The notes under the pieces: model-generated | Told to the model about the DNA's origin: nothing | Databases searched by the model: none | The model's input: the letters and a program-made list of their open reading frames with translations, nothing else | Translations under genes and position numbers: made by a program | Shown here: piece after piece, positions 5,768 to 6,409 of the stretch | Position numbering within the stretch: position 1 is the stretch's first letter | How the letters are laid out: each line of letters starts with the position of its first letter | Origin: an uncultured Oscillospiraceae bacterium | GTDB taxonomy: Bacteria; Bacillota; Clostridia; Oscillospirales; Acutalibacteraceae | DNA: 6,409 nucleotides | Direction: 5' to 3' | Assembly: GCA_900548085.1 (NCBI GenBank) | Contig: URJF01000086.1 | Location: forward strand, 1 to 6,409

Positions 5768-6171
5768 ATGAGTGATTTTACACACGTATATTTTGACGGC
5801 TTAGGCATTAACTTCAATCTGCCGTCAGTAGCATTCACCGTATTCGGATACGATGTACACTGGTATGGAATAATAATTGCTTTCGGCTTTGCACTCGCTG
5901 TGCTGTACGGAGGCAGAATGGCATACAAATGGAAAATGAGCCTTGACGGAATGACGGATGTTCTCATTTGGGGTACGGTCTTCGGTATCGTCTGCGCTCG
6001 GGCATATTATGTGATTTTTGAGTGGAGCTATTACAGCGCCCACCCGGCAGAGATCGTGCAGATTTGGAACGGCGGGCTTGCCATTTACGGCGGCATAATC
6101 GCAGGCGTTATAACAGGCGCTCTGGTCTGCCGGCATAAGAAAATACCCGTCATGGCGCTCGGCGACCTTTT
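5768..6171 (+). CDS. lgt: Prolipoprotein diacylglyceryl transferase, 5' part, cut by a junction
   Basis: Lgt moves diacylglycerol from phosphatidylglycerol to the lipobox cysteine of prolipoproteins in the membrane. Visible family features are HWYGIIIAFGF (31-41, the first-helix WYG motif), CARAYYVIFEW (76-86) and WNGGLAIYGGIIAG (100-113). In the last, Tyr stands where E. coli Lgt has the His of its HGG motif, as is usual in Gram-positives. Identity ends at about residue 134 (MALGDL), just before the signature GRxxNFxNxExxG would be expected. The frame stays open to the window edge, but what follows is antisense to a glutamine synthetase and is not Lgt. AAGAGGA at 5754-5760, seven bases before the ATG, supports the start. 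Third gene of the ymfF-ymfH operon. Confidence 0.88.
6151..6171. other. Chimeric junction between lgt and glutamine synthetase
   Basis: This stretch codes MALGDLF in the lgt frame and its complement codes KKVAERH in the glutamine synthetase frame, both as expected for each family. Left of 6151 only lgt makes sense; right of about 6172 only the synthetase does. GC content rises sharply across it. Confidence 0.75.
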
Positions 6172-6409
6172 TCATCGTCTCCATGACGAGCTGGTTCTGG
6201 TCGCTCGCGGTGTTGGCGTCGGTGTAGATGGGGGCCATCTCGTGCTGGCCGGGCGCGACCTCGTTGTGCTTGGTCTTGGAGAGCACGCCGAGCTTCCACA
6301 GCTCTTCATCGAGCTCCTGCATGTAAGCGCCCACGCGGGGACGGAACGCGCCGAAGTAGTGGTCGTCCAACTCCTGACCTTTCGGGGGCTTTGCGCCGAA
6401 CAGGGCGCG
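6151..6409 (-). CDS. glnN: Type III glutamine synthetase, internal fragment
   Basis: Read on the minus strand from the right edge: RALFGAKPPKGQELDDHYFG, then the GSIII block TKHNEVAPGQHEMAPIYTDA, and NQLVMETMKKVAERH, where homology stops at 6151. These are adjacent conserved segments of the catalytic barrel of the ~700-residue GSIII enzymes, which make glutamine from glutamate, ammonia and ATP. About 86 codons are present; both ends are missing. No start codon lies here: a TTG at 6368-6370 is an internal Leu codon. GC content is about 65%, against roughly 40-45% in the rest of the window, so this piece probably comes from another genome. Beyond 6151 the frame continues by chance antisense to lgt. 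Confidence 0.88.

Noticed and set aside
5825..6370. A single 181-residue minus-strand protein starting MDDHYFG
   Set aside because: Only its first part is glutamine synthetase and the rest is antisense to lgt. Its apparent start is an internal TTG Leu codon, with the protein continuing upstream to the window edge.

Overview
The window reads as low-to-mid GC Clostridia DNA, most likely an uncultured gut member of the Ruminococcaceae/Oscillospiraceae type. The evidence is AT-biased codons, strong AGGAG-type ribosome sites, a ymfF-ymfH-lgt cluster typical of Firmicutes, and several protein families common in gut Clostridia. The last ~240 bases are different: about 65% GC and from an unrelated gene, so the right edge looks like a join of two genomes rather than one natural locus.

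Left part (1-1025). Position 1-318 on the minus strand is the N-terminal third or less of a DUF5054/GH38-like glycosidase, with its own promoter and a leader hairpin. Next comes a stretch of gene 3' ends. A minus-strand ORF of unknown function has only a convincing C-terminus. The last ~95 codons of a family 4 glycosidase follow on the plus strand, with one frameshift. A possible last membrane helix of a transporter lies on the minus strand. The last two converge on one strong bidirectional terminator (784-823).

Middle part (1026-3131). A TetR/DhaS-like regulator on the minus strand has a clear promoter whose -35 box lies inside a 20-bp palindrome, which suggests autorepression. Upstream of it, on the same strand, is a YfcE/MJ0936-type metallophosphoesterase. 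Divergent from that phosphoesterase are three small uncharacterised genes packed as an operon (2226-3131). The third ends in a leucine/isoleucine-rich, membrane-seeking tail.

Right part (3132-6409). An extended -10 promoter precedes two M16-family peptidase-like genes, ymfF-like (no zinc motif) and ymfH-like (HFLEH zinc motif). They overlap by one base and probably act as a pair. Then comes lgt, the lipoprotein diacylglyceryl transferase, intact for about 134 codons. At 6151-6171 it switches into an antisense fragment of a type III glutamine synthetase. The switch falls on a stretch of at most ~21 bp that fits both genes, the expected signature of a k-mer-level assembly chimera.

No CRISPR array, tRNA, rRNA or intact mobile element was seen. 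The items most worth follow-up are the three-gene small-protein operon, the TetR operator, the gene-remnant zone and the chimeric right end.
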